DNA from: Clostridia bacterium
GTDB lineage: Bacteria > Bacillota > Clostridia > Oscillospirales > CAG-272
Reading direction: 5' to 3'
Length of the DNA stretch: 43,970 nucleotides
NCBI GenBank assembly: GCA_017453255.1
Contig: JAFTKN010000001.1
Span: 1 to 43,970 of the forward strand
Both the position numbers and the translations under genes were made by a program. Positions 18,843 to 26,478 of this stretch are shown here, piece after piece. How positions within the stretch are numbered: the stretch's first letter is position 1; each line of letters begins with the position of its first letter. The notes under the pieces were generated by a model, which saw only the letters and a list, made by a program, of their open reading frames with translations, was not told the DNA's origin and searched no databases.

Positions 18843-19910
18843 TTATTCGCTCTTTATATCTACCTTACAGCCTGTAAGTCTTGCTGCTAAGCGAGCATTT
18901 TGTCCCATCTTACCAATAGCTAATGAAAGCTGGTCAGGGGATACTATTACTCTTGCCTGTCTATCGCCAACAAGCTCAACACTCTTTACAGTTGCTGGTG
19001 ACAATGCGCTCTTTACATACTCGCAAATATCTGTGCTATATGGAATAACGTCAATCTTTTCACCATTAAGCTCGTTTACAACTGCATTAATTCTTGAGCC
19101 CTTGTTACCGATACATGAACCAACTGCATCAACTGATTCATCTCTTGACTCAACAGAAATCTTTGTTCTTGAGCCTGCCTCACGAGAGATTGCCTTAATT
19201 ACTATTGTACCATCAACGATTTCAGGCACTTGACTTTCAAAAAGTCTTTTTACAAGTGTTGGATGGATTCTTGTAAGAGATACAAGTGGACCTCTATCCC
19301 CAGCCTGACCTACTGTGCTTGCAAAAACCTTAATTCTATCGTCAACTCTTAATACCTCACCAGGAATTTGCTCTGCCTTTAAAAGAACTGCCTGTGAAAT
19401 ACCTGTATCAACTACAACATTACCTGTTGAATCCTCAACCTTTGTAACGATACAAGAAAGCATCTCGCCCTTCTTGTCCTCATACTCCTTAGCCTGATAG
19501 CTTCTTTCAGCCTCTCTTATGCCTTGGATAATAACCTGCTTAGCACTTTGCGCACTTAAGCGTCTGAATTCCTTGGTGTGTAGCTCATATTCATAATCGC
19601 TACCGATTGAACGACGACGTGAGCGTACCTTATGCTTAATTCCAGCTTCCTTTTGCTTTGCCTCAAGCTCCTCAATTTGAGCCTTTGTAATTTCTGTATT
19701 TGGGTCCTCAACCTCAGCAACAATCTTATACTTACGGTAAACCCTCATATCCTCCTTTTCAGGATCGATAACTACTGTAATGTTAGTTGTACCAAGCTCC
19801 TTTTTACAAGCTGTAGCCAAAGCAGCCTCAACCTTTTCAATCATATAATCCTTTGGTATATGACGCTCCTTTTCGAGTAAATTAAGTGCCTCAAAAAACT
19901 CCTTGTTCAT
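18843..19910 (-). CDS. nusA: Transcription termination/antitermination factor NusA
   Basis: This 355-residue protein has the usual NusA layout: an N-terminal RNA polymerase-binding domain (about 1-150), an S1 domain (about 155-220, GEMLSCIVTKV onward), and two KH domains (KH1 with SVDAVGSCIGNKGSRI, KH2 with LSLAIGKMGQNARLAARLTG). It lacks the acidic C-terminal repeats of proteobacterial NusA, as is normal in Firmicutes. A 20-residue Arg/Lys-rich insertion (KHKVRSRRRS) sits in the N-terminal domain. AAAGGAGATATAAAA precedes the ATG. It is the second gene after rimP. It modulates pausing and termination. Confidence 0.97.
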   Translation of the reverse strand: MNKEFFEALNLLEKERHIPKDYMIEKVEAALATACKKELGTTNITVVIDPEKEDMRVYRKYKIVAEVEDPNTEITKAQIEELEAKQKEAGIKHKVRSRRRSIGSDYEYELHTKEFRRLSAQSAKQVIIQGIREAERSYQAKEYEDKKGEMLSCIVTKVEDSTGNVVVDTGISQAVLLKAEQIPGEVLRVDDRIKVFASTVGQAGDRGPLVSLTRIHPTLVKRLFESQVPEIVDGTIVIKAISREAGSRTKISVESRDESVDAVGSCIGNKGSRINAVVNELNGEKIDVIPYSTDICEYVKSALSPATVKSVELVGDRQARVIVSPDQLSLAIGKMGQNARLAARLTGCKVDIKSE

Positions 19911-19934
19911 TTTTATATCTCCTTTTTTTAATAA

Positions 19935-20396
19935 TCAAAATTCATAATACAGGTTCATTTTTGCTATGTTTTTTCTTTCAAGAGAAATTTCGCTTTCGTC
20001 CTTTAAAACTATATTTTCATTATCATAGGAATAAAGCGTTCCTCTTGCTACCTTACAGCCGTTTATCTGGCTATAAAGCTTAATTTCTATTACCTTACCC
20101 TTGCTCCATTCAAGGTGTGCATCAGTACGGATTTCTCTTTCAAGTCCTGGGGAGGAAACCTCTAAATGATAATAGCCCTCTATTGGATCATTTTCATCAA
20201 GAACTGGATCGATAGCACGTGACATTTTTTCACAATCCTCAATTCCAATTCCGTTTTCGGAATCAATGGTAATTCTCAAATACCATTCTGTACCCTCCTT
20301 GACATACTCTAAATCCCAAATTGAGTACCCTAATGCCTCTGCAACCTCTTTTGCTAAGGGGTAAACTAAGCCGACTACATTTTTAGTTGATTTCAT
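19935..20396 (-). CDS. rimP: Ribosome maturation factor RimP
   Basis: This 153-residue protein assists 30S subunit assembly. The N-terminal domain has LGYSIWDLEYVKEG and LRITIDSENGIGIEDCEK, and the turn into the second domain carries YHLEVSSPGLEREI, all characteristic of RimP. The frame is open to 20420, but AAAGGAGCTTTT is placed correctly for ATG at 20396, so the shorter start is used. It is the first gene of the operon. Its leader is unusual: the 25 bp holding its ribosome binding site are duplicated 238 bp upstream. Confidence 0.95.
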   Translation of the reverse strand: MKSTKNVVGLVYPLAKEVAEALGYSIWDLEYVKEGTEWYLRITIDSENGIGIEDCEKMSRAIDPVLDENDPIEGYYHLEVSSPGLEREIRTDAHLEWSKGKVIEIKLYSQINGCKVARGTLYSYDNENIVLKDESEISLERKNIAKMNLYYEF

Positions 20397-20402
20397 AAAA
20401 GC

Positions 20403-20427
20403 TCCTTTCACTTCTGACAAGTACTAC
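20403..20427 (-). repeat. Direct repeat copy 1, contains rimP ribosome binding site
   Basis: This 25-bp segment is repeated at 20641-20665 with one mismatch (position 21). On the minus strand it reads ACTTGTCAGAAGTGAAAGGA at its 3' part and supplies the Shine-Dalgarno sequence for rimP. Confidence 0.9.
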
Positions 20428-20477
20428 CTTGATGGGCACAGCCCGTCAACACACAAACGTCACATAGGGCTTTCAGG

Positions 20478-20585
20478 GGTGGAGGGAAGGCGCGAACAGA
20501 GCGAGAGGCGTACTGGCGTACGTCGGAGCGATGTTCGCTTCTAAAAAGCGAAATCAATGAAAAAATTCCTTGAATTTTTTCCACC
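20478..20585. other. Hairpin-rich element between direct repeats in rimP leader
   Basis: GGTGGA (20478-20483) and TCCACC (20580-20585) close a 108-nt unit. Inside, GCGAACA (20492-20498) pairs with TGTTCGC (20532-20538) around a central CGTAC/GTACG hairpin (20509-20522, loop TGGC). A further perfect hairpin of GAAAAAATTC and GAATTTTTTC lies at 20558-20580. Nothing in it looks coding. It may be a small mobile element or a structured leader RNA of the rimP operon. Confidence 0.6.
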
Positions 20586-20640
20586 TTAGCCTCTTACGGT
20601 TTTCGCCAAACAAAAATAATGTTTTTCTCTTCGCTTTTGT

Positions 20641-20665
20641 TCCTTTCACTTCTGACAAGTCCTAC
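20641..20665 (-). repeat. Direct repeat copy 2 in rimP leader
   Basis: This copy matches 20403-20427 at 24 of 25 positions in the same orientation. It has the AAAGGA motif but no start codon after it. The intervening 213 bp carry a hairpin-rich element, as if an insertion had duplicated the target. Confidence 0.9.
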
Positions 20666-20671
20666 AATAAA

Positions 20672-20698
20672 GCGAGAGTAGTCAAAAACCACTCTCGC
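20672..20698 (-). promoter_or_regulatory. Leader hairpin near 5' end of rimP operon transcript
   Basis: GCGAGAGT and ACTCTCGC form a perfect 8-bp stem about 20 nt downstream of the predicted transcription start. The following sequence (TTTATTG) is only weakly U-rich, so it may be a 5' stabilising stem or an attenuator. Confidence 0.5.
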
Positions 20699-20717
20699 CT
20701 TGCTATGAACTGTGTGT

Positions 20718-20746
20718 ATTATAACACGCATTTTTTTAAATTGCAA
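20718..20746 (-). promoter_or_regulatory. Promoter of rimP-nusA-ylxR-L7Ae-infB operon
   Basis: On the minus strand TTGCAA (20741-20746) and a perfect TATAAT (20718-20723) are separated by 17 bp. This leaves a leader of over 300 nt before rimP. Confidence 0.8.
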
Positions 20747-20787
20747 TACTTTTATATAATATTTTTTATTTTTTTACTATTGTATTG

Positions 20788-20816
20788 TTTACAAAGGGCA
20801 TTTTTTGTGATAGAAT
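20788..20816 (+). promoter_or_regulatory. Promoter of CPBP protease-cysS unit
   Basis: TTTACA (20788-20793) and TAGAAT (20811-20816) are spaced by 17 bp, about 33 nt upstream of the TTG start at 20849. Confidence 0.75.
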
Positions 20817-20848
20817 AGCATTAAATTATTTATCACAGAGGTGTAATT

Positions 20849-21643
20849 TTGAAAAAGAAATTTTCCTTTGGCGATTTTGCTTTAAATATTCTAAAGTGCT
20901 TTGCATACTTTATCACATGGTATGGTATTTCAAATGTGGTTGTTGCTTTATATCAAATTTGCTTTAGACAATTTACAGGAACAAATGACCTTGATGCTAT
21001 AAACAACGCATATCAGTCTAACGCTGTGGCGCTTACGATTATTGCAAACTGCCTTACAATTTTTATTTTTATTTTCGCATATAAGAAAAAGGGCATTAGC
21101 CTTTTTGAGCGTACCAGCTTAAAAAGGACTAACATTTTAACAGGAGTTCACTCTGCTCTTTTTGGAATGGCATTTTTGCTTGTGATTAATTTGCTTTTAA
21201 TCCTTCTTGCAAAGGTTGCTCCAGAAAGCTGGTTTACTGCTCATAATGAGCAGAATATGAGCCTTACAACAGCAAATTCTACCATTCGCTTTCTTGCTGT
21301 TGCACTTATAGCCCCTCTTACTGAGGAGATTTTGTTTAGAGGGCTTATTGCAAGTGCTCTTGAAAGGAGCTTGCCACGTTGGGTTGCAATTATTCTGAGC
21401 TCATTAATATTCGGCTTTGTTCACGGAACAATTATTAGCCTTATATATGCAACAATATTGGGTATTTTTATGTGCTGGTTATACTTTAAAACAGGCTCAC
21501 TTTTATCCTCTATTTTGTTCCATATGGGCTTTAATGTCGTTTCCTATTTCTTGACAGGAGAAAGTATTTCACTTTTCTTGGTTGGTCTTTGCATCCTTGT
21601 AGTGATTTATGAAATTATTTACTTTAACAGATATAAGGGGTAA
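20849..21643 (+). CDS. CPBP-family intramembrane metalloprotease
   Basis: This 264-residue integral membrane protein has about seven to eight hydrophobic segments. The CPBP (Abi/CAAX) motifs are all present: EEILFRGLIAS (EExxxR), FGFVHG (FxxxH) and FHMGFNVV (HxxxN). Members cleave prenylated or other membrane peptides and are often involved in bacteriocin self-immunity or membrane signalling. The start is TTG at 20849, chosen because AGAGGTG lies six bases before it and no ATG is nearby. It lies 5 nt before cysS and shares its promoter, a positional link with no known functional meaning. Confidence 0.9.
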   Translation: MKKKFSFGDFALNILKCFAYFITWYGISNVVVALYQICFRQFTGTNDLDAINNAYQSNAVALTIIANCLTIFIFIFAYKKKGISLFERTSLKRTNILTGVHSALFGMAFLLVINLLLILLAKVAPESWFTAHNEQNMSLTTANSTIRFLAVALIAPLTEEILFRGLIASALERSLPRWVAIILSSLIFGFVHGTIISLIYATILGIFMCWLYFKTGSLLSSILFHMGFNVVSYFLTGESISLFLVGLCILVVIYEIIYFNRYKG

Positions 21644-21648
21644 ACAAT

Positions 21649-23082
21649 ATGAAACTTTATAATACACTTACTAAAACAGTTAGCGAGCTAATTCCTAACG
21701 AAGAGGGCAAGATAAAAATGTACACCTGTGGCCCTACAGTTTATCACTTTGCACATATTGGAAATCTACGTACCTACATTATGGAGGACGTGCTTGAGAA
21801 ATTTCTTCGCTTTAGTGGCTATGACGTAACAAGAGTTATGAATATAACCGACGTTGGTCACCTTTCAAGTGACGGAGATACTGGCGAGGACAAGATGCTC
21901 AAGGGCGCTAAGCGTGAGAAAAAGACAGTTATGGAAATTGCAGAATTTTACAAAAATGCCTTTTTCGAGGACTGCAAAAAGCTTAATATAAAAACTCCTG
22001 ATATTGTTGAGCCTGCTACAAACTGCATTGATAGCTTTATTAATATGGTACAGGGCTTAATTGATAAGGGCTTTGCTTATATAGCCGACGGAAACGTATA
22101 TTTTGACACCTCTAAGGTGGAAAACTACTATGCCCTGACAGGTCATAATCCTGAGGAGCTTATGGTTGGTGTACGTGATGACGTAACAGAGGATACAAGC
22201 AAGAAAAATAAGAGCGACTTTGTTTTATGGTTTACAAAATCAAAGTTTGATGATCAGGAGCTTAAATGGGACAGCCCTTGGGGTATTGGTTATCCTGGCT
22301 GGCATATTGAATGCTCTGCTATTTGTATGAAGCACTTAGGAAATAAGCTTGATATTCACTGTGGTGGTGTTGATAACATTTTCCCACACCATACAAATGA
22401 AATTGCACAAAGTGAGGCATACACAGGCGAAAAATGGTGTAACTACTGGTTCCATGTTCACCACCTAAACGACGAAACAGGTAAAATGAGCAAATCCAAG
22501 GGCGACTTTTTAACAGTTTCCTTAATAGAATCAAAGGGCTATGACCCAATAGCTTATAGATTTTTCTGCTTGCAATCTCACTACAGAAAGCCACTTGTTT
22601 TCTCATATGAGGCACTTGACCAAGCAACTGCTACATTTAACAAGCTATTAAGAAAAATTGCTTCCCTTAAAGACGAGGGAGAGGGCGATTACGAATATGT
22701 AAATAGCGTCAAGGCTAAGTTTATCGATTCTGTTGGCTCTGACCTTAATACTGCTCTCGGTATTACCTGCATTTACGAGATTTTAAAGGCTTCTGTAAAT
22801 GATAAATCAAAGCTTTTAGCCATTAGCGAAATTGATAAGGTTCTTTGCTGTGACCTAATTAAAAAGGCTCAATCATTAAACGCTCCAAAAACAGAAGCTA
22901 ATGAGGGAGCAAGTAATATTGACCCTGAATTAAAGGCTAAAATCGAAGCACTTATTAGCGAAAGAGCAAGTGCAAAAAAGGAAAAGAACTTTGCCCGTGC
23001 TGACGAAATCAGACAAGCTCTTAGCGATATGGGTGTAACAATTAAGGACACACGTGAGGGTACAACATATACACTTAATTAA
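21649..23082 (+). CDS. cysS: Cysteine--tRNA ligase
   Basis: This 477-residue class I synthetase charges tRNA-Cys. The zinc ligand Cys27 (TCGPT), the HIGH-type motif HIGN (residues 36-39), the WHIECSA segment with further zinc ligands, and the KMSKSK motif (about 279-284) are all present. The C-terminal helical anticodon-binding region ends in DTREGTTYTL. Length is normal. AAGGGGTAAACA precedes the ATG. No T-box leader was seen; it depends on the CPBP gene's promoter. Confidence 0.98.
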   Translation: MKLYNTLTKTVSELIPNEEGKIKMYTCGPTVYHFAHIGNLRTYIMEDVLEKFLRFSGYDVTRVMNITDVGHLSSDGDTGEDKMLKGAKREKKTVMEIAEFYKNAFFEDCKKLNIKTPDIVEPATNCIDSFINMVQGLIDKGFAYIADGNVYFDTSKVENYYALTGHNPEELMVGVRDDVTEDTSKKNKSDFVLWFTKSKFDDQELKWDSPWGIGYPGWHIECSAICMKHLGNKLDIHCGGVDNIFPHHTNEIAQSEAYTGEKWCNYWFHVHHLNDETGKMSKSKGDFLTVSLIESKGYDPIAYRFFCLQSHYRKPLVFSYEALDQATATFNKLLRKIASLKDEGEGDYEYVNSVKAKFIDSVGSDLNTALGITCIYEILKASVNDKSKLLAISEIDKVLCCDLIKKAQSLNAPKTEANEGASNIDPELKAKIEALISERASAKKEKNFARADEIRQALSDMGVTIKDTREGTTYTLN

Positions 23083-23105
23083 AACGCACACATTAACATA
23101 AAAAC

Positions 23106-23133
23106 AAACCGCAGTCTAACAAACTGCGGTTTT
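23106..23133 (+). terminator. Terminator after cysS
   Basis: A 9-bp stem (AAACCGCAG pairing with CTGCGGTTT) follows cysS and ends in TTTT. It lies directly before the ribosome binding site of the next small gene, so partial read-through is likely. Confidence 0.8.
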
Positions 23134-23145
23134 AAGGAGAAAATT

Positions 23146-23322
23146 ATGGCTATAAATTGTGAAAGCTGTGAATATTACGACTACGACGAGGACTACGGAG
23201 AGTATGTTTGCAAGATGAATCTTGATGAGGATGAGTATGTCCGTCTGCTTGCAGGCAATAACAAGGACTGTCCATATTATAAATACTACGACGAGTATAA
23301 ATCGGTACAAAAGCAGAACTAA
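23146..23322 (+). CDS. Small Cys-containing acidic protein (DUF6472-like)
   Basis: This 58-residue protein begins MAINCESCEYYDYDEDYG and ends DEYKSVQKQN. It is very rich in Tyr, Asp and Glu and has four cysteines (Cys5, Cys8, Cys22, Cys42) that could bind a metal. I recognise it as similar to a small Clostridia family (DUF6472) often found near housekeeping genes; its function is unknown. AAGGAG lies at correct spacing before the ATG. It sits between cysS and dus, 29 nt before the latter. Confidence 0.8.
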   Translation: MAINCESCEYYDYDEDYGEYVCKMNLDEDEYVRLLAGNNKDCPYYKYYDEYKSVQKQN

Positions 23323-23351
23323 GACAGTAAAATCTGAACAAGGAGCTAAAT

Positions 23352-24344
23352 ATGGACTTCAAAAACAAAATAATCTTAGCTCCTATGGCTGGAGTTACGG
23401 ATTATTCCTTTAGGAAAATAGCAAGATTGCAGGGTGCTGACCTTTGTGTTAGCGAAATGGTTAGTGCTAAAGCCATTTACTACAATGACAAAAAAACCGC
23501 TACCCTTATTTACACAAAGGGTGACGATACACCATACGGCATACAAATTTTCGGGCACGAGCCTGAAATTATGAAAAGTGCCTCATATCTGCTTTCTCGT
23601 GGGTTATATAATCCTGAAAAAATCGACACTCCCTCGGGCATTTTAGAGCCACTTCCCTCTTATATTGATATTAATATGGGTTGCCCAGTTAAAAAAATTG
23701 TAAACGCTGGCGATGGTAGTGCACTTTTGAAAAATCCTAAGCTCTGCAAAGAGATTATCTCTGCCTGTGTTGAGGGCTCTTGCCTGCCTGTTACTGTTAA
23801 AATTCGTGCTGGGTGGGACGAAAGCTCTATAAACTGCGTGGAAATTGCAAAAATTGCTGAGCAAAGTGGTGCAAGCGCAATTTGTGTTCACGGTCGAACA
23901 AGAGAGCAAATGTATGAGCCTTATGCGAATTGGGACTACATAAAAATGGTTAAAAGCGCTGTTAAAATTCCTGTAATTGCAAATGGAGATATATTCACAG
24001 GAAGTGATGCAGAAAGAATTTTAGACCACACAGGAGCTGACAGCCTTATGGTAGGTCGAGGCGCTTTGGGTAATCCCTTTATTTTCGGCGAGATAAGGGC
24101 TATTTTTGATAAAAAACCATACACTCCCCCAACTATTTTTGAAAAAATCGAGGTCGCGCGTAAGCAGGTTTGTTCTATGGTTTTAGAAAAGGGAGAAAGA
24201 GTTGCAATAGCCGAAGCACGAAAGCACCTTTCGTGGTACTTAAAGGGCGAAAAAGGTAGCGCAAGCGTACGCAACTTAGTAAACCAAGCAACCACCCTTG
24301 AGGAAATAAATAATATAATAGATAACTATTTAGAAACGATATAA
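23352..24344 (+). CDS. dus: tRNA-dihydrouridine synthase (Dus family)
   Basis: This 330-residue FMN enzyme reduces uridines in tRNA D-loops using NADPH. It shows the family motifs APMAGVTDYSFRKIA at the N-terminus, DINMGCPVKKI with the catalytic cysteine, KIRAGWD, CVHGRTREQMY and IPVIANGDI. The C-terminal helical tRNA-binding domain is present. AAGGAGCTAAAT precedes the ATG. It is probably co-transcribed with the small upstream gene and is closed by a strong terminator. Which of DusB or another Dus type it is cannot be decided by eye. Confidence 0.96.
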   Translation: MDFKNKIILAPMAGVTDYSFRKIARLQGADLCVSEMVSAKAIYYNDKKTATLIYTKGDDTPYGIQIFGHEPEIMKSASYLLSRGLYNPEKIDTPSGILEPLPSYIDINMGCPVKKIVNAGDGSALLKNPKLCKEIISACVEGSCLPVTVKIRAGWDESSINCVEIAKIAEQSGASAICVHGRTREQMYEPYANWDYIKMVKSAVKIPVIANGDIFTGSDAERILDHTGADSLMVGRGALGNPFIFGEIRAIFDKKPYTPPTIFEKIEVARKQVCSMVLEKGERVAIAEARKHLSWYLKGEKGSASVRNLVNQATTLEEINNIIDNYLETI

Positions 24345-24374
24345 AAAAGACAAGGAAAATTCCTTGTCTTTTTT
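24345..24374. terminator. Bidirectional terminator between dus and RHS island
   Basis: A perfect stem of at least 13 bp (AAAAGACAAGGAA pairing with TTCCTTGTCTTTT) with an AA loop is flanked by A- and T-tracts. It ends dus on the plus strand and the RHS island on the minus strand. Confidence 0.95.
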
Positions 24375-24376
24375 TC

Positions 24377-24574
24377 TCAATGGTTGACTTTTATATATTT
24401 TTCTATCGCTTCCAAATTATCTTCACTAAAAATAATTTGTATTCTTTTAAATTTTTTCTTGTTTGAACAACCTGATTTAAATCTATACATTAAATTATCA
24501 GATATACTCTTATCATAGATACATATCCATTTTTTATCATCTGATTGGGTTAATGCGACCAATGTGTGCTTCAT
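24377..24574 (-). CDS. Short ORF at RHS fragment junction
   Basis: The 65-residue frame begins MKHTLVALTQSD in a shifted reading of the RHS core and continues into unrelated sequence (WICIYDKSISDNLMYRFKSG to IEKYIKVNH). In the true RHS frame the core stops right after INPIR at the same junction. The unrelated part may be the C-terminal end of a lost immunity or tip gene. It lacks a clear ribosome binding site. It is probably not an independent gene. Confidence 0.35.
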   Translation of the reverse strand: MKHTLVALTQSDDKKWICIYDKSISDNLMYRFKSGCSNKKKFKRIQIIFSEDNLEAIEKYIKVNH

Positions 24575-24717
24575 CGGTTATTGTAGCACCATTCGCATCA
24601 AGCACACTGTGATTTCCCCACGAGAACCCCCCAAAGCTACTAAAGAGCACTTTGGGGAACCCCTACCCACGCATCATATACATATTTTACCACAGTATTA
24701 CCCTCGGAGTCAAGAAT
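24539..24717 (-). pseudogene. RHS core fragment A (orphan module remnant)
   Basis: This stretch is near identical to the end of the core of the full-length RHS gene (ILDSEGNTVVKYVYDAW, then GNHSVLDANGATITDEAHIGRINPIR). It is interrupted by a 49-nt insertion that shifts the frame and brings a stop codon. Downstream the core breaks off after INPIR, well before the usual tip junction, which suggests a deletion. It is the most distal of the orphan modules. Confidence 0.85.
24623..24671 (-). mobile_element. 49-nt palindromic mini-insertion, copy A
   Basis: Compared with the full-length RHS gene near 27880, 49 extra bases are present here. Their last six (CCCACG) repeat those just before the insertion, like a target duplication. 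The body has an 8-bp inverted repeat (CCCCAAAG at 24629-24636 and CTTTGGGG at 24650-24657). It is identical in sequence and site to the copy at 26430-26478. Confidence 0.7.
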
Positions 24718-24748
24718 GTGGGTTTCATTTCTTTGAGTGGCACAATTA

Positions 24749-24788
24749 GAAAAAATACGGCTACACAAAACATTTTTGCGTAGCCATA
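24749..24788 (-). terminator. Terminator after the 153-aa membrane protein gene
   Basis: On the minus strand GGCTAC and GTAGCC (24759-24764 and 24780-24785, extended by imperfect pairs) are followed by TTTTT. It separates the toxin-immunity module upstream from fragment A. Confidence 0.75.
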
Positions 24789-24850
24789 TTTATTTTTTAG
24801 TTGAGTTTTTCTATTATCAAGATAAGGTTATTTAGTATCTTTATGTTAAT

Positions 24851-25312
24851 CTATTTTTCTATAATATTTTGTAACTTATTTTTAAGTTTTTGATAATCCC
24901 TGTAGAATATTTTAAATTTAATTCTTTCGCCTGTATTTAACTTTATATCAATCAAGCCTGCTACTTGTTGCTTATATATAAACGAAACAGGAACAGCATA
25001 CCATTTGCATACATAATATTCGCAAAAAATTATTTGTTTTAAATGATATCTATTTTTTTTAAATTCAAATGTATTATCAAACAAAACAAGTTCATTTCTT
25101 TTAATTTTGCTTGCAATAAATGTCAATATTATACTTAGAAGCAATAAGCTCAAACACGATATATACGAAATTAATATTCCTTTATAAACGATTTGCTCTT
25201 GTTTTACTATTAAGGAAATAATTAAAAAAAGTGTGGTCACAAATAATCCGATGTTAGGAAATATTGTACAAGCCACTATTCCTTCGAATAAATTTAATTT
25301 TATTCTAATCAT
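24851..25312 (-). CDS. Putative membrane immunity protein of orphan RHS tip
   Basis: This 153-residue protein has two strong membrane segments (about 12-34 and 42-66) followed by a soluble part that looks like a PH-like bacterial domain (NELVLFDNTFEFKKNRYHLK and later KLNTGERIKFKIFY). GGGGAGACGACAA precedes the ATG. It starts 14 nt after the orphan tip gene and ends at a terminator. Position directly after an RHS tip is where immunity genes lie in polymorphic toxin systems. The family was not recognised, so the immunity role is inference. Confidence 0.55.
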   Translation of the reverse strand: MIRIKLNLFEGIVACTIFPNIGLFVTTLFLIISLIVKQEQIVYKGILISYISCLSLLLLSIILTFIASKIKRNELVLFDNTFEFKKNRYHLKQIIFCEYYVCKWYAVPVSFIYKQQVAGLIDIKLNTGERIKFKIFYRDYQKLKNKLQNIIEK

Positions 25313-25326
25313 TTGTCGTCTCCCCT

Positions 25327-25905
25327 TTAGAATAACTCGTCAAAAATGTAATTTGGTATATAATTGACAATGAAACGGCTTACAGTTCTTTCGATGATTG
25401 AACTGAGAGTATTCTTCGCATCAGCACCAACATTCCATAAACCAGCACCCACATACATTCCTGCAGTAAGAAAAGACAATAACCCTTTGAGCATTTGTCC
25501 AGTTCCCTCAGAAAATCCTTTAAAAATATTAAAGTTTCCCGTGTTTGATTCTTTAGCATTTGCTGCATACGAAGCAAAACCAGTTGCAAAATTTGTTACT
25601 GCAGATACTCCAAACAATACGCCTACCGATTGCCAAGTAGTTAATGTTTTTCCTGCAATACTTAAAGCTTGAAAGGAGCCCTTTAAAATTCCGCCAGCAA
25701 TTCCCCCTAAGCCATAAGCTAATCCGTTTGCTGCGCCAATTAAAGCGGCTGTTCCAATTTCCGCCCAATTCCATTTTGAGAGATTCCAACCATGCGTTTG
25801 TACCTGCTTTCCAATTTCAAAGCCACCACTAACAATAAATCCTACTCCCATACTTATAAACAGCATTGTTAAAAAAGCTAATTTGCCAGTAGGATCAACA
25901 TACAT
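25327..25905 (-). CDS. Orphan RHS C-terminal tip, hydrophobic effector
   Basis: The frame starts within the RHS core end (MYVDPTGK) and runs into a 180-residue tip that is Gly/Ala-rich and strongly hydrophobic in several segments (FLTMLFISMGVGFIVSGG; IGAANGLAYGLGGIAGG; VGVLFGVSAVTNFATG). The final residues are SRFIVNYIPNYIFDELF. The frame is open upstream to about 26002, where the MITE ends with an in-frame TAA. A pore-forming or membrane-inserting toxin is plausible given its membrane-protein neighbour, but no known toxin fold was recognised. It lacks its own ribosome binding site, so it is probably a silent cassette. Confidence 0.6.
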   Translation of the reverse strand: MYVDPTGKLAFLTMLFISMGVGFIVSGGFEIGKQVQTHGWNLSKWNWAEIGTAALIGAANGLAYGLGGIAGGILKGSFQALSIAGKTLTTWQSVGVLFGVSAVTNFATGFASYAANAKESNTGNFNIFKGFSEGTGQMLKGLLSFLTAGMYVGAGLWNVGADAKNTLSSIIERTVSRFIVNYIPNYIFDELF

Positions 25906-26002
25906 TACAGGATTGTTGTTACAGTATGCATAAAGGTTAGTACCACCGATAGTTTCAGGGTCAAGATAGCTAATATCATCAGGTGAGATAAATCTGCAAA
26001 CT

Positions 26003-26281
26003 TAGCCTCACGAAAATCGAGCCTATTTGTCTTGGAACGATAAATTGTTGAGCCTTTGTCCGACCTTTGGCTTGAAAGTTTTTTAACTATCTGCACCAAA
26101 GCTCGAAAAAATCCTTTAGCAATTTATAAGTTCGAAGATGCAAGCAGTTTTAAATGAGCAAATAGGTTGGCAGATAAGGCACAAAAAGTGCAGGCAATTA
26201 AAAAATTGGCAAACTTTTTTAACACAATATGACAAGCTATTTGCCATTTCAAACCAAACAGGTTCGGTTTTCGTGAGGCTA
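26003..26281. mobile_element. MITE-like element with terminal inverted repeats
   Basis: The element is absent at the equivalent place in the intact RHS gene. Its ends are inverted: the left end starts TAGCCTCACGAAAA and the right end is the exact inverse of those 14 bases. The similarity extends imperfectly to about 37 bp. The 200-bp interior is AT-rich and encodes no transposase. A few core bases (encoding PEV) are missing at the junction, so target duplication is not clear. Confidence 0.75.
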
Positions 26282-26429
26282 CGATCATAATATCTTGCAT
26301 TTAGATAGTATAGCTTTGTTTCAGTATCGTAGTAGTATGAACGATATCTGATTGGGTTAATGCGACCAATATGTGTTTCATCGGTTATTGTAGCACCATT
26401 TGCGTCAAGCACACTATGATTTCCCCACG

Positions 26430-26478
26430 AGAACCCCCCAAAGCTACTAAAGAGCACTTTGGGGAACCCCTACCCACG
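26430..26478 (-). mobile_element. 49-nt palindromic mini-insertion, copy B
   Basis: It is identical to the insertion at 24623-24671 and lies at the same core position, with the six-base CCCACG repeat on both sides. The upstream RHS frame reads into it and stops after VGVPQSAL. The intact gene lacks it. Confidence 0.7.

Noticed and set aside
26116..26457. 113-codon frame with RHS core residues as an independent gene
   Set aside because: It begins inside the 49-nt insertion and ends inside the MITE-like element, so it is a hybrid produced by two insertions.
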